DNA from: Lachnospiraceae bacterium UBA3711
Lineage (GTDB): Bacteria > Bacillota > Clostridia > Lachnospirales > Lachnospiraceae
DNA length: 7,163 bases
Assembly (NCBI GenBank): GCA_002371345.1
Contig: DFHY01000112.1
Span: forward strand, 1 to 7,163
Reading direction: 5' to 3'
Positions 6,921 to 7,163 of this stretch are shown here, in pieces. Made by a program: the position numbers and the translations under genes. How positions within the stretch are numbered: the stretch's first letter is position 1; each line of letters starts with the position of its first letter. The notes below the pieces were generated by a model. The model was not told the origin of the DNA, did not search any database, and saw only the letters and a program-made list of their open reading frames with translations.

Positions 6921-6934
6921 TACGTTGGGTTAAC

Positions 6935-6997
6935 AGCCCAGGCAGACAGCAGCCCGTGCAAACCAATTCGTCGCCTGGGCTGCTGTCTGTCTGGGCT
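6935..6997 (+). terminator. Long inverted repeat downstream of glgP, possible terminator hairpin
   Basis: The 21-base arm 6935-6955 pairs with 6977-6997 across a 21-base loop; every position pairs, with a single G-U wobble. It begins 15 bases after the glgP stop and lies between convergent genes, so it could stop transcription or protect mRNA 3' ends from both sides. There is no T-run after either arm on either strand, so it is not a textbook intrinsic terminator. Confidence 0.5.
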
Positions 6998-7028
6998 GCT
7001 GCCTGCCTTGGGCTGCTGTCTGTCTGCC
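6976..7028. repeat. Three tandem GGGCTGCTG-type repeats
   Basis: Three head-to-tail units start at 6976, 6992 and 7009 with a 16-17 base period. The shared core is TGGGCTGCTG followed by TCTGTC or CCTGCC. The inverted arm at 6935-6955 is complementary to all three: the first best, the second with one mismatch and one bulge, the third over about 13-15 bases. The units are too short and too closely abutted for CRISPR. They look like a local duplication of one arm of the hairpin. Confidence 0.7.
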
Positions 7029-7052
7029 ATATATAGTTGAGCTTAGATATAA

Positions 7053-7163
7053 TCAGCCGACTGCTGCTTCGGAGGACGGGACTTCGGCCTCGGTGCTGCT
7101 TTCCGCAGTATCCTGTACGGCTGCGGTGTCCTGCTGTTTAAGCTTTTCCGCGAGTGATGAGGC
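7053..7163 (-). CDS. C-terminal end of an unidentified protein (start outside window)
   Basis: Read on the minus strand from the window edge, one frame stays open for 36 residues and ends in TGA (7055-7053). The visible peptide begins ASSLAEKLKQQDTAAV and continues as an Ala/Ser/Glu-rich, acidic, low-complexity tail ending EAAVG. Such tails are common on many unrelated proteins and I cannot assign a family. Codon choice and GC resemble the neighbours. It is convergent with glgP; the other minus-strand frames are interrupted by stops or look less protein-like. It could be chance over only 111 bases, but the stop lies just before the intergenic repeat cluster, as expected for a real gene end. 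Confidence 0.55.
   Translation of the reverse strand, partial: ASSLAEKLKQQDTAAVQDTAESSTEAEVPSSEAAVG

Noticed and set aside
6976..7028. The three tandem repeats as a CRISPR array or attachment site
   Set aside because: The units are 16-17 bases and directly abutted with no spacers; no cas, integrase or transposase gene is present.

Overview
The window looks like chromosomal DNA from a Bacillota (Clostridia, Lachnospiraceae-like) bacterium. The evidence is moderate GC, strong GGAGG-type ribosome binding sites, a consensus sigma-A promoter, a DUF624/YesL-family membrane protein, and a eukaryote-like (IleS2-type) isoleucyl-tRNA synthetase. The assignment is by eye and family knowledge; no taxonomic search was possible.

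Layout: (1) 1-698, minus strand, the N-terminal 232 residues of a DUF624/YesL-like multi-pass membrane protein whose 3' end lies off the left edge. (2) 699-1228, a divergent intergenic region. Its left half is the probable leader and promoter zone of the DUF624 gene, with several inverted repeats and a 19-bp operator-like palindrome at 920-938. Its right half holds a near-perfect sigma-A promoter (1017-1046) and a roughly 175-nt leader in front of ileS. (3) 1229-4438, plus strand, complete ileS. (4) 4446-6920, plus strand, complete glycogen/maltodextrin phosphorylase (glgP), 7 nt behind ileS and very probably co-transcribed. (5) 6921-7052, a convergent intergenic region with one inverted arm and three near-identical CTG-rich direct repeats that can form a roughly 21-bp hairpin. 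(6) 7053-7163, minus strand, the C-terminal 36 residues of an unidentified protein whose start lies off the right edge.

The two complete genes encode ordinary enzymes: isoleucine charging of tRNA, and phosphorolysis of storage or dietary alpha-1,4-glucans. They share no pathway; the tight spacing points to shared transcription rather than biochemical coupling.

The most interesting signal is the ileS leader. A 9-bp helix (1164-1172 with 1214-1222) would bury the ileS Shine-Dalgarno sequence and close a junction holding two perfect 5-bp hairpins. An alternative hairpin (1153-1172) would release it, and a U-tract behind an imperfect hairpin (1110-1140) resembles an attenuator. The expected canonical T-box sequence is not present, so this could be a degenerate T-box or another kind of leader. 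No mobile element, CRISPR array, defence system, rRNA or tRNA gene was seen.
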